Notes: a model not told the origin generated them from the sequence alone. 64,000 nt of DNA from Selenomonadales bacterium 4137-cl (GCA_032334055.1 JAUOZS010000001.1:3057501-3121500); one strand, 5' to 3'; positions 1 to 10,659 are shown, counted from the stretch's first letter. Made by a program: numbers and translations.

Positions 1-1884
<1,884 letters not shown>

Positions 1885-1928
1885 TCTTTTGCTCCCCTTC
1901 TTATCCGTGGATTGCTTCCCAACCTGTT

Positions 1929-2009
1929 ATTATACTATTCGTCTGACCGGAATGATGCCTCCCGATCGAGCCGGGCAATATAAATAGTGTCAAGCAACGA
2001 CTTGACACT
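1929..2009 (-). promoter_or_regulatory. greA upstream region: -10 element and inverted repeat
   Basis: On the minus strand a perfect TATAAT (1929-1934) lies upstream of greA, but no good -35 is apparent at 16-18 bp. Further upstream is an inverted repeat, AGTGTCAAG (1986-1994) with CTTGACACT (2001-2009), spaced by 6 bp and without a T-run. It could be an operator for greA or a weak end-of-transcript hairpin for the gene ending at 2081. The role is not determined. Confidence 0.4.
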
Positions 2010-2080
2010 TGTTTCTATAAGGATGTTACCCCCTCATTGGCATTTATTATAGGCGTAAAACCACCATTTGTCAACGCTTT

Positions 2081-3175
2081 CTAACAGATTCCCTCCTTCA
2101 ACAGGGCAGCCCTTGCCCTGATCTTTTCCTTGACGCCTTCAATCTCTTGGGAAGTCACGGCCCGCTCAAAGCTTCGAAACCCGGCCAACCTAAAGCCGTG
2201 CTTGGTTGCCAGCTGTTCGATGGTCTCGATCTGCTTCACCGTCAGGTCGCGCCCAAGGCTAAAGTTTTCGTAGCGTTTCTCCAGAGCCAGAATCATCGTC
2301 TCAGCCATACATGCATATGCCGTCCGGGGCGGGAAACCGAAATTCAGGCCGAAATCCACCTCGCCGGGAACCTCGACCACGCCGCCCTCGATCACCAACA
2401 CGTCGTCACGCGCTTCGACGACGCGGCGGGACACGTTGCGGGGCCGGGCAACGTCACAGACGATCGCCCCCGTTTTAAGATCTTCCGGCTCAATGAGAGT
2501 ATCCACGGCGCTCGTGACAGCGATGACAATATCGGCTGTCTTAAGCGCCCCCTTAGTATTCGCCGTTACCTTTGCAGCTAATCCTGTCGCGCGGAAAATT
2601 TGCCCGGCAATTTTCTCCAACTTGGCCTCGTTGCGGGCAACCAGCGTAAGATAACGGACCTCCCGCGCCAGTATCTGCGCGCACGCCGCGCCGATCGACC
2701 CGGTCGCTCCCAACACGACGACATTGGCCCGCTCCATGTTGATGCCCAGTGTTTTGGCCGCCTGGCGGGTCCCCTCCAGGGCTGTCGCCACCGTGTAGCT
2801 GTTGCCGGTAGTGACGGCGATATTCAGGTTCTGGGCGATGGTGATGCCGGCGTCGCCGACCACCGACGTGAACGCCCCCAGGCCGATGATTTTCGCGCCC
2901 AGCTTCTCCGCGATCTTCCCGGCCTTGATTATCTTCTTTATCACATACCCCTCAGGCATCTCAACCATCTGCCGCGATGTTAACGGACAGCCTACAAACC
3001 AGCCCTCGGTCTGGTTATGGGGCGAAACCACGCCATCGATATGGGATACCTTGAAAGGAGGGATAAACCTCATAACCCCTTCGATAAAACCGTCAGACCA
3101 ATTCTTGGCGAAAGGGAATTTGCGGCAGAAATCGCGGGCGGTGATGGGATGGACGACAAAAGCGAATTTTTCCAT
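2081..3175 (-). CDS. Acyl-ACP reductase-like NAD(P)H oxidoreductase (AAR family)
   Basis: A 364-residue Rossmann protein. Automated pipelines would probably call it shikimate dehydrogenase-like, but it reads as a homologue of cyanobacterial long-chain acyl-ACP reductase. Shared segments, compared from memory with the Synechococcus protein, are GLGAFTSVV (98-106), TTGNSYTVA (122-130), AAKTLGI (139-145), the dinucleotide loop GATGSIG (156-162), EGGVVE (263-268) and the tail motif around YACMAETM with NFSLGRD. Cys289 falls at the position of the thioester-forming cysteine of AAR. The reaction would be reduction of a fatty acyl-ACP or acyl-CoA to an aldehyde. Gene order is regulator - 3189-4094 protein - this gene, with 13-14 bp gaps. 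Family assignment is strong; the substrate is inferred. Confidence 0.7.
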   Translation of the reverse strand: MEKFAFVVHPITARDFCRKFPFAKNWSDGFIEGVMRFIPPFKVSHIDGVVSPHNQTEGWFVGCPLTSRQMVEMPEGYVIKKIIKAGKIAEKLGAKIIGLGAFTSVVGDAGITIAQNLNIAVTTGNSYTVATALEGTRQAAKTLGINMERANVVVLGATGSIGAACAQILAREVRYLTLVARNEAKLEKIAGQIFRATGLAAKVTANTKGALKTADIVIAVTSAVDTLIEPEDLKTGAIVCDVARPRNVSRRVVEARDDVLVIEGGVVEVPGEVDFGLNFGFPPRTAYACMAETMILALEKRYENFSLGRDLTVKQIETIEQLATKHGFRLAGFRSFERAVTSQEIEGVKEKIRARAALLKEGIC

Positions 3176-3188
3176 TGCTTAGTACCCC

Positions 3189-4094
3189 CTACTCATTCAA
3201 CGCTTTAATCCGCGGCTCGATATTCATTTCCTCAAGCAGCAGGCCGTAATGCTCGGCGGTCATATCCTCCGGGCGCTTGCCGGCGATGGTGATCAGCACC
3301 GCCTCAAGCACGTTGGTGCCGAACGAACGGCCGCCCATCTCCGGAGTCGTGGTCACCAAGGTAGCGATCCCGCTCCTCCGCAGCAGTTCCTCGTCAGCCT
3401 GAGTTACCGTATTGGTGATGATCGTCTTGGCGGCCAGATCGGGCGGCATATAGCGCCGGATGAAGTGAAAATCGCCGGCCACGACATCGGCTTCCCGGAA
3501 GTAACTGCCGTAACGGGGGCGGGACTCGTTCTGCCGTTCGCCGGTGGGGTAGAACGCGCTCGTCGGCAGGAGGGTTATGAGCGGAGCGACAAACCGCGCC
3601 AGCCGTTCGAGAGCCGCGAGCGAGTGCAGAGGAAACGGCAATCCCAGCCCGTACATCAGATCGCCGAACACCGTCTGCGCTCCCGCCGCCGCCAGCGCCT
3701 CGGCCAGCCCGAAACGGTCGACGGCGCACACCACCAGCGCCTTCTTGCCGGCGAAACGCATCGCGTGCTTTTGCTCCAGGAAGCGGATTACACGCCGCTC
3801 CAGGGTGTTTTTGATGCCGCTGCCGTCGACCACGGGGGTAAAGCGGGCGGCGGCCGCGATGCGGGCCGTATCCCGGAAAGTATAACGCCGCGAGCCGGCA
3901 TAAATATACAGATCGGTCCCGCCAAGGCCAAAGGCGTCGACCTTGCCGTCCAGAGCGCGGATAAGGGCGATGGCCTTATCTTTATCTCCATCGGTACCGA
4001 TGCGTTCAATCAGAAAATTTTCGCCGCCAAACTCCCTCACCACCTGATGGTCGCGCTTGGCGGAACCCAGGCTGATGCTGACGATTCTCTTCAT
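3189..4094 (-). CDS. Conserved Rossmann-like protein, often labelled quinate 5-dehydrogenase
   Basis: A 301-residue cytoplasmic protein of uncertain function. It opens with a beta strand ending in SISLGSAKRDH, contains GLGGTDLYIYAG and GSGIKNTLERR, and has a mid-protein Rossmann-type segment (KKALVVCAVDRFGLAEALAAAG). The C-terminal half includes IITNTVTQADEELLR. I recall similar proteins annotated as quinate 5-dehydrogenase, but I see no feature proving that reaction. It lies between the HTH regulator and the AAR-like reductase with gaps of 14 and 13 bp, so one operon and one pathway are likely. A role as partner or substrate-handling subunit of the reductase is inference. Confidence 0.6.
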   Translation of the reverse strand: MKRIVSISLGSAKRDHQVVREFGGENFLIERIGTDGDKDKAIALIRALDGKVDAFGLGGTDLYIYAGSRRYTFRDTARIAAAARFTPVVDGSGIKNTLERRVIRFLEQKHAMRFAGKKALVVCAVDRFGLAEALAAAGAQTVFGDLMYGLGLPFPLHSLAALERLARFVAPLITLLPTSAFYPTGERQNESRPRYGSYFREADVVAGDFHFIRRYMPPDLAAKTIITNTVTQADEELLRRSGIATLVTTTPEMGGRSFGTNVLEAVLITIAGKRPEDMTAEHYGLLLEEMNIEPRIKALNE

Positions 4095-4108
4095 GGCGGG
4101 CCTCCCGG

Positions 4109-4630
4109 CTAAAAGTGCAGTTGGCGAATGATAGAGCGTATCGATTCGGGTTTCACGTACTTGTCCTCGTTAATGGGCGATTCGCCGAGCTGAATGCCGA
4201 TAACATCCTTGTCGAGCAGCGCCTCGATAAGCTTGATACGCATGTTTGAACAGATGATAATGACGACATCGTACGAACGAAGGGTACTGATGATCTCCAT
4301 AATCGTGTTGAAAAGCTGGACGCCGCTTTTGCTCTCGACGAAATCCCAGCGCTCCTTCTCGGATAGCAGCAGGCAGTAGTCCACTCCTTCCTGCCTTGCC
4401 AGCGCCGCCAATTCCTCGCAGTTTTTGATCGGAAAGCCGATGAGCGCAATCCGTCCGCCCTTGCGGACTTCCCCCAGTGTCTCCAGGCGGGAGATCACCG
4501 TGCGGTCTAGGCCCACCCTGTTGGCGATTTCCTGCTGCGAAAGACCGCGGCCGCGCATTTCGAGCACTTCGTCAATCACCTTGTGGATTTTCTGCGGGTT
4601 TATTATCTTGTCGCCGATGCGCCGGAGCAT
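4109..4630 (-). CDS. HTH transcriptional regulator with C-terminal sensor-like domain
   Basis: A 173-residue protein. Residues about 15-55 hold a helix-turn-helix (LSQQEIANRVGLDRTVISRLE) of the Xre/sigma-70 region 4 kind. The rest is an alpha/beta domain starting GGRIALIGFPIKN, with a hydrophobic strand VVIIICSN, which may bind a ligand or nucleotide. The start is an ATG 8 bp after GGGGGAG. It is the first gene of the AAR-like operon. A palindrome sits between the -10 element and the -35 region just upstream, so it probably represses its own operon. I do not recognise a named orthologue. Confidence 0.7.
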   Translation of the reverse strand: MLRRIGDKIINPQKIHKVIDEVLEMRGRGLSQQEIANRVGLDRTVISRLETLGEVRKGGRIALIGFPIKNCEELAALARQEGVDYCLLLSEKERWDFVESKSGVQLFNTIMEIISTLRSYDVVIIICSNMRIKLIEALLDKDVIGIQLGESPINEDKYVKPESIRSIIRQLHF

Positions 4631-4645
4631 ATCATTCGCTCCCCC

Positions 4646-4675
4646 ATATTATATGTGCACAACCTTGTGTACATA
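4646..4675 (-). promoter_or_regulatory. Promoter and palindromic operator of the AAR-like operon
   Basis: On the minus strand TATAAT (about 4646-4651) abuts the palindrome TATGTGCACAA / TTGTGTACATA (4652-4662 and 4665-4675; 10 of 11 positions pair, 2 bp spacer). The dyad covers the spacer between the -10 element and the position of a -35, a classic repressor site. It ends about 20 bp before the regulator's start codon. The regulator it precedes is the obvious candidate ligand; this is inferred. Confidence 0.55.
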
Positions 4676-4731
4676 CTTATTTTAACATTTTATTTTGCCT
4701 GCGACAAGCATTTTTTACCAATTGTTCCCAA

Positions 4732-5691
4732 TCAACCCCAGGGGTCGGCGGCAAACCTGCCGATCACCCGTTTGCCAGTTTCGACCCGCAGTCGGGTGTC
4801 GTCGTGGCTCATACCTTTCTTGAGACCCTGAAGCACCCGCAGATCGCGCTCCATCGTAATCCCCAGCTCGCCGGTCAGCTGCGACATCGTTCGCCGCCGG
4901 GCGTCGAAGAGCGACCTCCCGAAAGACTTGCCGGCGGCGACGTTGTCGATGAACTCCCGCGCCAGGTAAAACTGGGCGAGGTTGGTCATCTGGTTGCCGC
5001 AGGCGCCCGCCCCTGTGCGGCCGAGTATTTCCGGCAACGCGAAGCGCAGGCCAAGCTCGACCGACTGCTTGAGTTCGGCCGTCTCCCTGGCAAGCGAATC
5101 GAGCAGCGTGCGGGGCGTGCACAGTCCATAGGTGCGCAGAGCCCGGATAATGCCGTGTTCGATCGTATGCGCCTGTTCCTGGCTTACGAGGCCGCCGAGA
5201 TTGGCGGAAATATTGACCGCCTTCCCTGTCTCTATGTCGGCGCCGTATATCGTCACCGGTATATCGGTCGGATCGCGAAACTCGGTAAAACCGCCGGCCG
5301 GCAGCCAGCCAGCGCCAGAAATGGCCGGATATTCCCGGCGCATCGACCTCAGGTTTAGCGCCTCCACATCCGGCGAAGCGACAAAGCCGCCGGCCGCTTT
5401 GAGAGTATGCCAGCGCGCATGGCCCTGCCCTTCCAGCGTCACCGTCGTAACAGGCAGTTCCCGGCCGGCCCCGTCCACGGCCGTGTGGGCGCCGATATGC
5501 AAAATCCGGGCCGCTACTCCCACCGGGTATAGCCCCCCGTCCTCGGCCACCCAGGGACAGACCAGCACGTCCCGCCCCGGGCCGGCTCCAGCCAGCGGCT
5601 CGTCGCCCTTTTCGACGACAAACACGCCGGTAATCCGCCCGCCGCCCGGCCGCGGTAAAATCCCGTTCGCTACAGGCAAAATCGGCGTCAC
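4732..5691 (-). CDS. Conserved hypothetical protein translationally coupled to dusB
   Basis: A 319-residue protein that I do not recognise. The N-terminal half is beta-rich (ITGVFVVEKGDEPL, VLVCPWVAEDGGLYPVGVAARILHIG). The middle holds FTEFRDPTDIPVTIYGADIETG. The C-terminal third is helical and charged (GACGNQMTNLAQFYLAREFID, then RSLFDARRRTMSQLTGEL). No signal peptide or membrane span is seen. The GTG start overlaps the dusB stop by 4 bp (GTGA) behind GGGAGGG, so translation is coupled. The link to dusB suggests an RNA- or translation-related role, but that rests on position only. Confidence 0.6.
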   Translation of the reverse strand: MTPILPVANGILPRPGGGRITGVFVVEKGDEPLAGAGPGRDVLVCPWVAEDGGLYPVGVAARILHIGAHTAVDGAGRELPVTTVTLEGQGHARWHTLKAAGGFVASPDVEALNLRSMRREYPAISGAGWLPAGGFTEFRDPTDIPVTIYGADIETGKAVNISANLGGLVSQEQAHTIEHGIIRALRTYGLCTPRTLLDSLARETAELKQSVELGLRFALPEILGRTGAGACGNQMTNLAQFYLAREFIDNVAAGKSFGRSLFDARRRTMSQLTGELGITMERDLRVLQGLKKGMSHDDTRLRVETGKRVIGRFAADPWG

Positions 5692-6671
5692 TCGTCATCC
5701 CTCCCTTCCCTACGGTCGCGCAGCGCCGCCAGTATAAGCGCAAAATCCTCGCGGCTTTCCGCCTGGTTCAGCCGCAGGCGGATCTCCGCCGCCCGCGGCA
5801 GCCCCTTGGTATACCAGGCGGCGTGACGACGCATCTCCCGGATGGCGATATGCTCTCCCTTATGCCCGATCAGCATTTCCAGGTGGCGGGCAAGCACCGC
5901 CAAGCGCTCCTCCAGCGACGGTGGCGGCAGCATCCCGCCGTCCCTGAGATAATGGCCGATCTGGCGGAAAATCCATGGGTTGCCCTGGGAGGCCCGTCCC
6001 ACCATTACGGCGTCGCACCCGGTCAGGGCCAGAAGCCGCTCCGCGTCCCGGGGCGTGCGGACGTCGCCGTTGCCGATCACCGGGACTTTCACCCGCTCCT
6101 TGACGCGGCGGATAATATCCCAGTCGGCCGTCCCGGAGTAGAACTGCTCGCGGGTCCGCCCGTGAACGGCGATCGCCGCCACCCCGGCCTGTTCGGCAAG
6201 CGCGGCGATCTCCACCGCGTTGACCGATTCCTCGTCCCACCCCTTGCGGATCTTCACCGTCACCGGCACCTGTACCGCGTCCACCACGGCGGCCAGGATA
6301 TCCCTGGCCAGCTCCGGTCGGCGCATAAGGGCCGACCCCTCGCCGTTCTTGACGATCTTCGGCGTCGGGCAACCCATGTTGACATCGATGATATCGGCGC
6401 CGGCGCGAGCGACGATACGGGCCGCGGCGGCCATCGAAGCAGGTTCCGAGCCGAAGATCTGCACCGCCACCGGCCGTTCCCGGTCGTCGATCCGCAGCAT
6501 GTCGAGCGTGTGACAGTTATTATGCAGCAAGCCCTTGTCGCTCACCATCTCCGAATACAACAGGCTGCAGCCCATCTCTTTCGCCAGCAGCCTGAAAGGC
6601 AGGTCGGTTACGCCGGCCATGGGAGCCAGCACCACCGCCGGTTCGGCGACGGCAACCGCGCCGATCAGCAT
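5688..6671 (-). CDS. dusB: tRNA-dihydrouridine synthase DusB
   Basis: FMN-dependent reduction of uridine in tRNA D-loops. The TIM barrel starts with VVLAPMAGVTDLPFR, has the catalytic cysteine in NMGCPTPKIVKNGEGSALM, the FMN phosphate-binding GNGDVRTPRDAE, and MVGRASQGNPWIFRQI near the end. The start is placed at the ATG of MLIGAVAVAEP because AGGAGTGATTAC stands directly before it. An in-frame TTG 60 bp upstream is less likely. The product is about 327 residues. The downstream unknown gene overlaps it by 4 bp. dusB next to lysS matches the B. subtilis order. Confidence 0.95.
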   Translation of the reverse strand: MLIGAVAVAEPAVVLAPMAGVTDLPFRLLAKEMGCSLLYSEMVSDKGLLHNNCHTLDMLRIDDRERPVAVQIFGSEPASMAAAARIVARAGADIIDVNMGCPTPKIVKNGEGSALMRRPELARDILAAVVDAVQVPVTVKIRKGWDEESVNAVEIAALAEQAGVAAIAVHGRTREQFYSGTADWDIIRRVKERVKVPVIGNGDVRTPRDAERLLALTGCDAVMVGRASQGNPWIFRQIGHYLRDGGMLPPPSLEERLAVLARHLEMLIGHKGEHIAIREMRRHAAWYTKGLPRAAEIRLRLNQAESREDFALILAALRDRREGRDDE

Positions 6672-6761
6672 GTAATCACTCCTGTTCTCGTTTCGGGGGA
6701 CTCCCGGTATTATTGACACAATTCGCAGCAACCAAACCTAATTCCTCCGGCGGACATGAAA

Positions 6762-6787
6762 AGCCCCCGCCCGGGCGGACGGGGGGA
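6762..6787 (-). terminator. Intrinsic terminator downstream of coaX
   Basis: GC-rich stem, CCCCCG (6764-6769) with CGGGGG (6780-6785), followed on the minus strand by CTTTTC. It lies between the coaX stop and the dusB start, separating the vitamin genes from dusB. Confidence 0.7.
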
Positions 6788-6851
6788 CAGGAAATAGTTA
6801 AAGCTCCGGGGCGCGCTTGCTGCTTGCGGGCACGCAATAGAGGGGCGCTTA

Positions 6852-7628
6852 TCAACGGTTGGCGGCCGAATTGCGGCTGAAAATAATCCGCAGACCTTCC
6901 AGCGTCAGGAAATGATCGACATGCTTAATCTTCGCCGATTCCTGACCGATCAGATTGGCCAGCCCGCCGGTGGCGACAACCTCCACCGGCTCGCCCATCT
7001 CGACCTCCATGCGGCGAACGATCTCGTCCACCTGGCCGACGAAGCCGAAAATGATCCCCGACTGCATGCTGGCGACCGTGTTGCGGCAAATGACCGTCCG
7101 CGGTTTGGCCAGCTCGATCCGCGGCAGCTTGGCGGCCCGCTGGAAAAGCGCCTCGGTGGAAATGCCGATGCCGGGGGCGATGGCGCCGCCCAGATAGTCG
7201 CCTCCCCTGTCCACGGCGCAGAAAGTCGTCGCTGTGCCGAAATCGACGATAATGACCGGCCCGCCATACTTCTCGTACGCGGCGATGGCGTTCACGATGC
7301 GGTCCGCGCCAACCTCCCGCGGGTTCTCATACTTGATGACCATACCAGTCTTGATGCCGGGGCCGACCACCAGCGGGTCGACGCCGAAGTAGCGCTGCGT
7401 CATGCGCGTAAGCGGCGCCATCAGCGGCGGCACGACCGACGAGATTATCGCCGCGTCGATGGTGGACAGGCTGATGCCGCGATGGTCGAAAAGATTCTTC
7501 ACCAGCACGCCGTACTCGTCAGCCGTCTTCAGGCGGTCGGTCGAAATACGCCAGTGATAAAGCAGCTCGTCGCCGTCATAGACTCCGAGGACGATATTCG
7601 TATTTCCTACGTCGAAAACCAGCAGCAT
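6852..7628 (-). CDS. coaX: Type III pantothenate kinase CoaX
   Basis: ATP-dependent phosphorylation of pantothenate, the first step of coenzyme A synthesis. The 258-residue product has the ASKHA fold markers: the phosphate-1 loop [13 protein letters not shown], the VPPLMAPL turn, [11 protein letters not shown] (pantothenate site region) and [12 protein letters not shown]. The ATG follows GGGGAGATTAAA. It belongs with the panC-panD genes 2 kb upstream, so synthesis and activation of pantothenate are clustered. CoaX next to ftsH is the B. subtilis arrangement; here the accessory block separates them. Confidence 0.96.
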   Translation of the reverse strand: MLLVFDVGNTNIVLGVYDGDELLYHWRISTDRLKTADEYGVLVKNLFDHRGISLSTIDAAIISSVVPPLMAPLTRMTQRYFGVDPLVVGPGIKTGMVIKYENPREVGADRIVNAIAAYEKYGGPVIIVDFGTATTFCAVDRGGDYLGGAIAPGIGISTEALFQRAAKLPRIELAKPRTVICRNTVASMQSGIIFGFVGQVDEIVRRMEVEMGEPVEVVATGGLANLIGQESAKIKHVDHFLTLEGLRIIFSRNSAANR

Positions 7629-7729
7629 TTTAATCTCCCCTTGCTCTCTATCTAGGCCGCTGAATCCCGGTTGCGGCGCGTTTGCCTCCGGCGCTTTCCG
7701 AACGGCCTATATGCGGATTGTCTTCCGGA

Positions 7730-8287
7730 TTATCGTTCCTGTATATATCCGGCCATCATCAGGGACCGGCGCACCTTAACGCCGACATAAGCGGCCAACG
7801 CCGCCTTGACGGCGTCGAACGGCAAAAAGGGCAGCACGGCCAGCGACAGCGCCTTATCCAGCCCCATCGGCTTTTTGAGGAAAAAAGCGAAAGAGGCCAT
7901 AAACCCGGTGAGGCCGACGGCGTAAATCACCGCCAGGCCGAGGAGCAAAATCAGAAACGTTTTGCCGAAGCCGAGGCGAGCCCGCCCGGTCAGCCAGCCT
8001 ACCAGCAGGGCACAGAGCGCGAAGCCGAACATAAACCCGCCGGTAGGACCCAGAATATGCATCAACCCGGCTTTGCCCTGATAAAAGACCGGCAGCCCGA
8101 AGGCGCCGAGGGCGATCCACACCAGCACGCTTACGAAACCCCAGCGACCGCCGAGGATGATCCCGGCAAGCATCACGAAAAACACTTGCAGCGTATGGGG
8201 CACCGGCCCGATGGGAACGCTGATCTGCGAACTTATCGCGATGAGGGCGGCGAACAATCCGGCAAGCGTCATATTGCGAATAGGCAT
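7730..8287 (-). CDS. bioY: Biotin transporter substrate-binding subunit BioY
   Basis: S-component of an energy-coupling-factor transporter, an integral membrane biotin uptake protein. From MPIRNMTLAGLFAA the protein is 185 residues with about six membrane segments and the family signature region GGRWGFVSVLVWIALGAFG followed by GPTGGFMFGF. The start is placed at 8287 after GGAGG; upstream codons would lie inside birA. It follows birA by 1 bp. No biotin synthesis genes are in the window, so salvage may matter to this organism, though bio genes could be elsewhere. Confidence 0.94.
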   Translation of the reverse strand: MPIRNMTLAGLFAALIAISSQISVPIGPVPHTLQVFFVMLAGIILGGRWGFVSVLVWIALGAFGLPVFYQGKAGLMHILGPTGGFMFGFALCALLVGWLTGRARLGFGKTFLILLLGLAVIYAVGLTGFMASFAFFLKKPMGLDKALSLAVLPFLPFDAVKAALAAYVGVKVRRSLMMAGYIQER

Positions 8288-8288
8288 C

Positions 8289-9281
8289 TTAATAACTTGC
8301 TCCTCCCTCTGCGGGCCTAATTGATACATCGCCAGCCAGCACCCTTTCCGTCCCGGTGTCCGTCCGGACCAGGAGCGCCCCGTCGGCGTCGATGTCGACC
8401 GCCACCCCGGAGAACCGGCGGCCGGAACCGATCACATCCACCGCCCGGCCAAGCGTCAGCGACCCGCGGCGCCACTCATCGAGGACGGGGGCGAAGCCCT
8501 GGTCGAGCGTCTGCCCGTACACCTGTTCCAATTCCTCAAGAGCGGCCAGCAGGATATCCAGGCGCGACAGGGGCCGCCCGGCGGCGATGGATAGCGACGT
8601 GGCGAGACTGCGAAGCTCCGGGGGAAAATCGTCGGCGCCGATATTGACGTTGATGCCGATGCCGATGACGATATGGTTGATGGCATCCATCTCGGCCGAC
8701 ATCTCGGTGAGAATGCCCACCAGCTTTTTGCCGTCAAAAAGAATGTCGTTCGGCCACTTAATGCCGCAGTCCACGCCCGCCGCCCGGCGGATGGCGCGAC
8801 AAACCGCCACTGCGGCCAGCAGCGTGCATTTGGGGGCGTCCTGGGGATTGAACGGCGGCCTGAGCACGATCGAAAACCACACGCCCCTGGCGAACGGCGA
8901 AAACCAGCCGCGCGCCAGCCTTCCCCGCCCCACCGACTGCTCCTCCGCCACGACGATCTGCCCCTCGGGGCAGCCGGCGGCAGCCAGCGCCTTGGCCTCG
9001 TTATTGGTCGACTCGAGCCGCCGGAAATAAGCGACCGCCCTCCCCAGCCGGCGGGTGGTCAGCCGGGCCTCGATCTCGGCCGGCAGCAGCAGGTCGGGGG
9101 CCCGGCACAGACGGTACCCCAGGCGCGGGTGAGCCTCGATGTCATAGCCGTCCTGCTTGAGCGCCCTGATATGCTTCCAGATCGCCGTCCGCGACACGGC
9201 CAGCCGGCGGGATACTTCCTCGCCCGACACATAGCTGCCCGGCTCCTCGCGCAGCATCTGCAATATTTCGCCACGCACCAC
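8289..9281 (-). CDS. birA: Bifunctional biotin-protein ligase / biotin operon repressor BirA
   Basis: Attaches biotin to carboxylase carrier domains through biotinyl-5'-AMP and represses biotin genes. An N-terminal winged helix (VSGEEVSRRLAVSRTAIWKHI) is followed by the ligase core with STNNEA, the adenylate loop GRGRLARGW, KWPNDI and GIGINVN, then a C-terminal SH3-like domain. The presence of the DNA-binding domain marks it as a regulator. Several in-frame GTG codons (9287, 9281, 9278) lie just after GGGGAGG; 9281 or 9278 has proper spacing. A BirA-type operator overlaps its promoter. Confidence 0.95.
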   Translation of the reverse strand: MVRGEILQMLREEPGSYVSGEEVSRRLAVSRTAIWKHIRALKQDGYDIEAHPRLGYRLCRAPDLLLPAEIEARLTTRRLGRAVAYFRRLESTNNEAKALAAAGCPEGQIVVAEEQSVGRGRLARGWFSPFARGVWFSIVLRPPFNPQDAPKCTLLAAVAVCRAIRRAAGVDCGIKWPNDILFDGKKLVGILTEMSAEMDAINHIVIGIGINVNIGADDFPPELRSLATSLSIAAGRPLSRLDILLAALEELEQVYGQTLDQGFAPVLDEWRRGSLTLGRAVDVIGSGRRFSGVAVDIDADGALLVRTDTGTERVLAGDVSIRPAEGGASY

Positions 9282-9298
9282 ACACACCTCCCCGGGGA

Positions 9299-9338
9299 TT
9301 GTTATCTCTATGATAAGAAACAGTTAACAAATTGTCAA
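9299..9338 (-). promoter_or_regulatory. birA-bioY promoter with BirA operator
   Basis: On the minus strand TTGACA (9333-9338), a 17 bp spacer and TATCAT (9310-9315) form a good sigma-A promoter. Overlapping it is the dyad TTGTTAAC (9323-9330) and GATAACAA (9299-9306) separated by exactly 16 bp. This matches the architecture of BirA operators (TTGT-AAC half-sites, 16 bp apart). The dyad covers the -10 element, so biotin-loaded BirA would block initiation of birA-bioY. Confidence 0.75.
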
Positions 9339-9418
9339 CTAGACCGTTGATAAAGCCCCGTCGAGCGCTTGCACCTGGGTTTTCCGAACAGTCCAGTCAG
9401 GAAAAACATGTCATAGCC

Positions 9419-9802
9419 TCAGCGGATCTCGCCGTGCTTCTCGGCGTCCTTGACCTCGGCGATACGGTTGCCCTCTTCGAGGAACACCACCGTCGGCTTG
9501 AGGGCTCTCGCCTCCTTGTCATCGATAACCGCGTAGGTGATTATAATAACCTTGTCCCCCGGCTGGACCAGCCTGGCGGCGGCGCCGTTCAGGCACACGA
9601 CCCCCGAGCCGCGCGGCCCCGGGATGGCGTACGTCTCCAGCCGCGCGCCGTTGTTGTTGTTCACCACCTGGACCTTCTCGTTTACGCAGATATCGGCCGC
9701 ATCCAGCAGATCCTCGTCGATCGTGATGCTGCCCACATAGTTGAGATTTGCTTCAGTTACGGTTGCCCGGTGCAGCTTTGATTTGAACACGGTGCGAAAC
9801 AT
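9419..9802 (-). CDS. panD: Aspartate 1-decarboxylase PanD
   Basis: Pyruvoyl enzyme converting aspartate to beta-alanine for pantothenate synthesis. The product from [15 protein letters not shown] is 127 residues, the usual length. The self-cleavage site is the Gly-Ser of NYVGSITID (Gly24-Ser25 by family numbering), and [12 protein letters not shown] follows in the core barrel. The start is 2 bp from the panC stop, so the two are coupled. Confidence 0.97.
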   Translation of the reverse strand: MFRTVFKSKLHRATVTEANLNYVGSITIDEDLLDAADICVNEKVQVVNNNNGARLETYAIPGPRGSGVVCLNGAAARLVQPGDKVIIITYAVIDDKEARALKPTVVFLEEGNRIAEVKDAEKHGEIR

Positions 9803-9804
9803 GA

Positions 9805-10659
9805 TTATCCCTCCCACTGCAGATTATCGATAAGCCGCGTTTTGCCGATCCGTACGGCCAGCGCCACCAGCGCCGGTCCGGCGACCGTATCCAGCTCCCG
9901 TAGAGTGGCCGGATCGCACACGGAAATATAATCACAGGCGGCCAGCGGTTCGCCGCCGATCAGCTCGCCCATTTCCCGGCGGATGGCCGCCGCGTCGCGC
10001 TGCCCCGCCTTAAGCCGCTCCTCCGCCAGCCGGAGGGCCCGGCTGAGGACGGTAGCCGCCTGCCGTTCGGCAGGATTTAGATACACATTGCGCGAAGAAA
10101 GTGCCAGACCGTCCTTCTCCCTTACTATCGGCACGGTCGCGATCCGCACGTCCATGCTCAGGTCGGCCGCCATCCGCCTGACGACAACCACCTGCTGGGC
10201 GTCCTTCTGGCCGAAATAAGCCACATCGGGCCGGACGATATTGAACAACTTGGCGACCACGGTCGCCACGCCGCGGAAATGCCCCGGCCGCCGCGCCCCG
10301 CAAAGGCGCTCGGTAATATCCTTCACCTCGACAAAGGTCAGCATGTCGGCCGGCCCCTGCGGATACAGCTCCTCGACCGGCGGCGCGAAAACCGCGTCCA
10401 CGCCGGCGGAGGCCGCGAGGCGCGCGTCCCGCTCCAGGTCGCGCGGATAGGCGGCGTAATCCTCGTTGGGACCGAACTGCAGCGGATTGACGAAAATGCT
10501 GGCGATCACCAGCCCGTGCTCGGCCCGCGCCGTCCGCATCAGCGTCAGATGCCCCTCATGCAGAAACCCCATCGTCGGCACCAGCCCGACGGTCTTGCCC
10601 GCCGCCCTTGCCTGCCGGACCAGCGCCCTGACGTCGGCCACCCTGGTGACAATCTCCAT
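9805..10659 (-). CDS. panC: Pantothenate synthetase PanC
   Basis: Condenses pantoate with beta-alanine using ATP in the cytoplasm. It has 284 residues and the nucleotidyltransferase fold. The HIGH-type motif is in [13 protein letters not shown], the adenylate-binding GQKDAQQV follows, and the KMSKS-equivalent loop is LSSRNVYL. panD lies immediately downstream. panB is not in the window. A leader of about 210 nt with a terminator-like hairpin precedes the ATG, suggesting feedback by attenuation. Confidence 0.97.
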   Translation of the reverse strand: MEIVTRVADVRALVRQARAAGKTVGLVPTMGFLHEGHLTLMRTARAEHGLVIASIFVNPLQFGPNEDYAAYPRDLERDARLAASAGVDAVFAPPVEELYPQGPADMLTFVEVKDITERLCGARRPGHFRGVATVVAKLFNIVRPDVAYFGQKDAQQVVVVRRMAADLSMDVRIATVPIVREKDGLALSSRNVYLNPAERQAATVLSRALRLAEERLKAGQRDAAAIRREMGELIGGEPLAACDYISVCDPATLRELDTVAGPALVALAVRIGKTRLIDNLQWEG

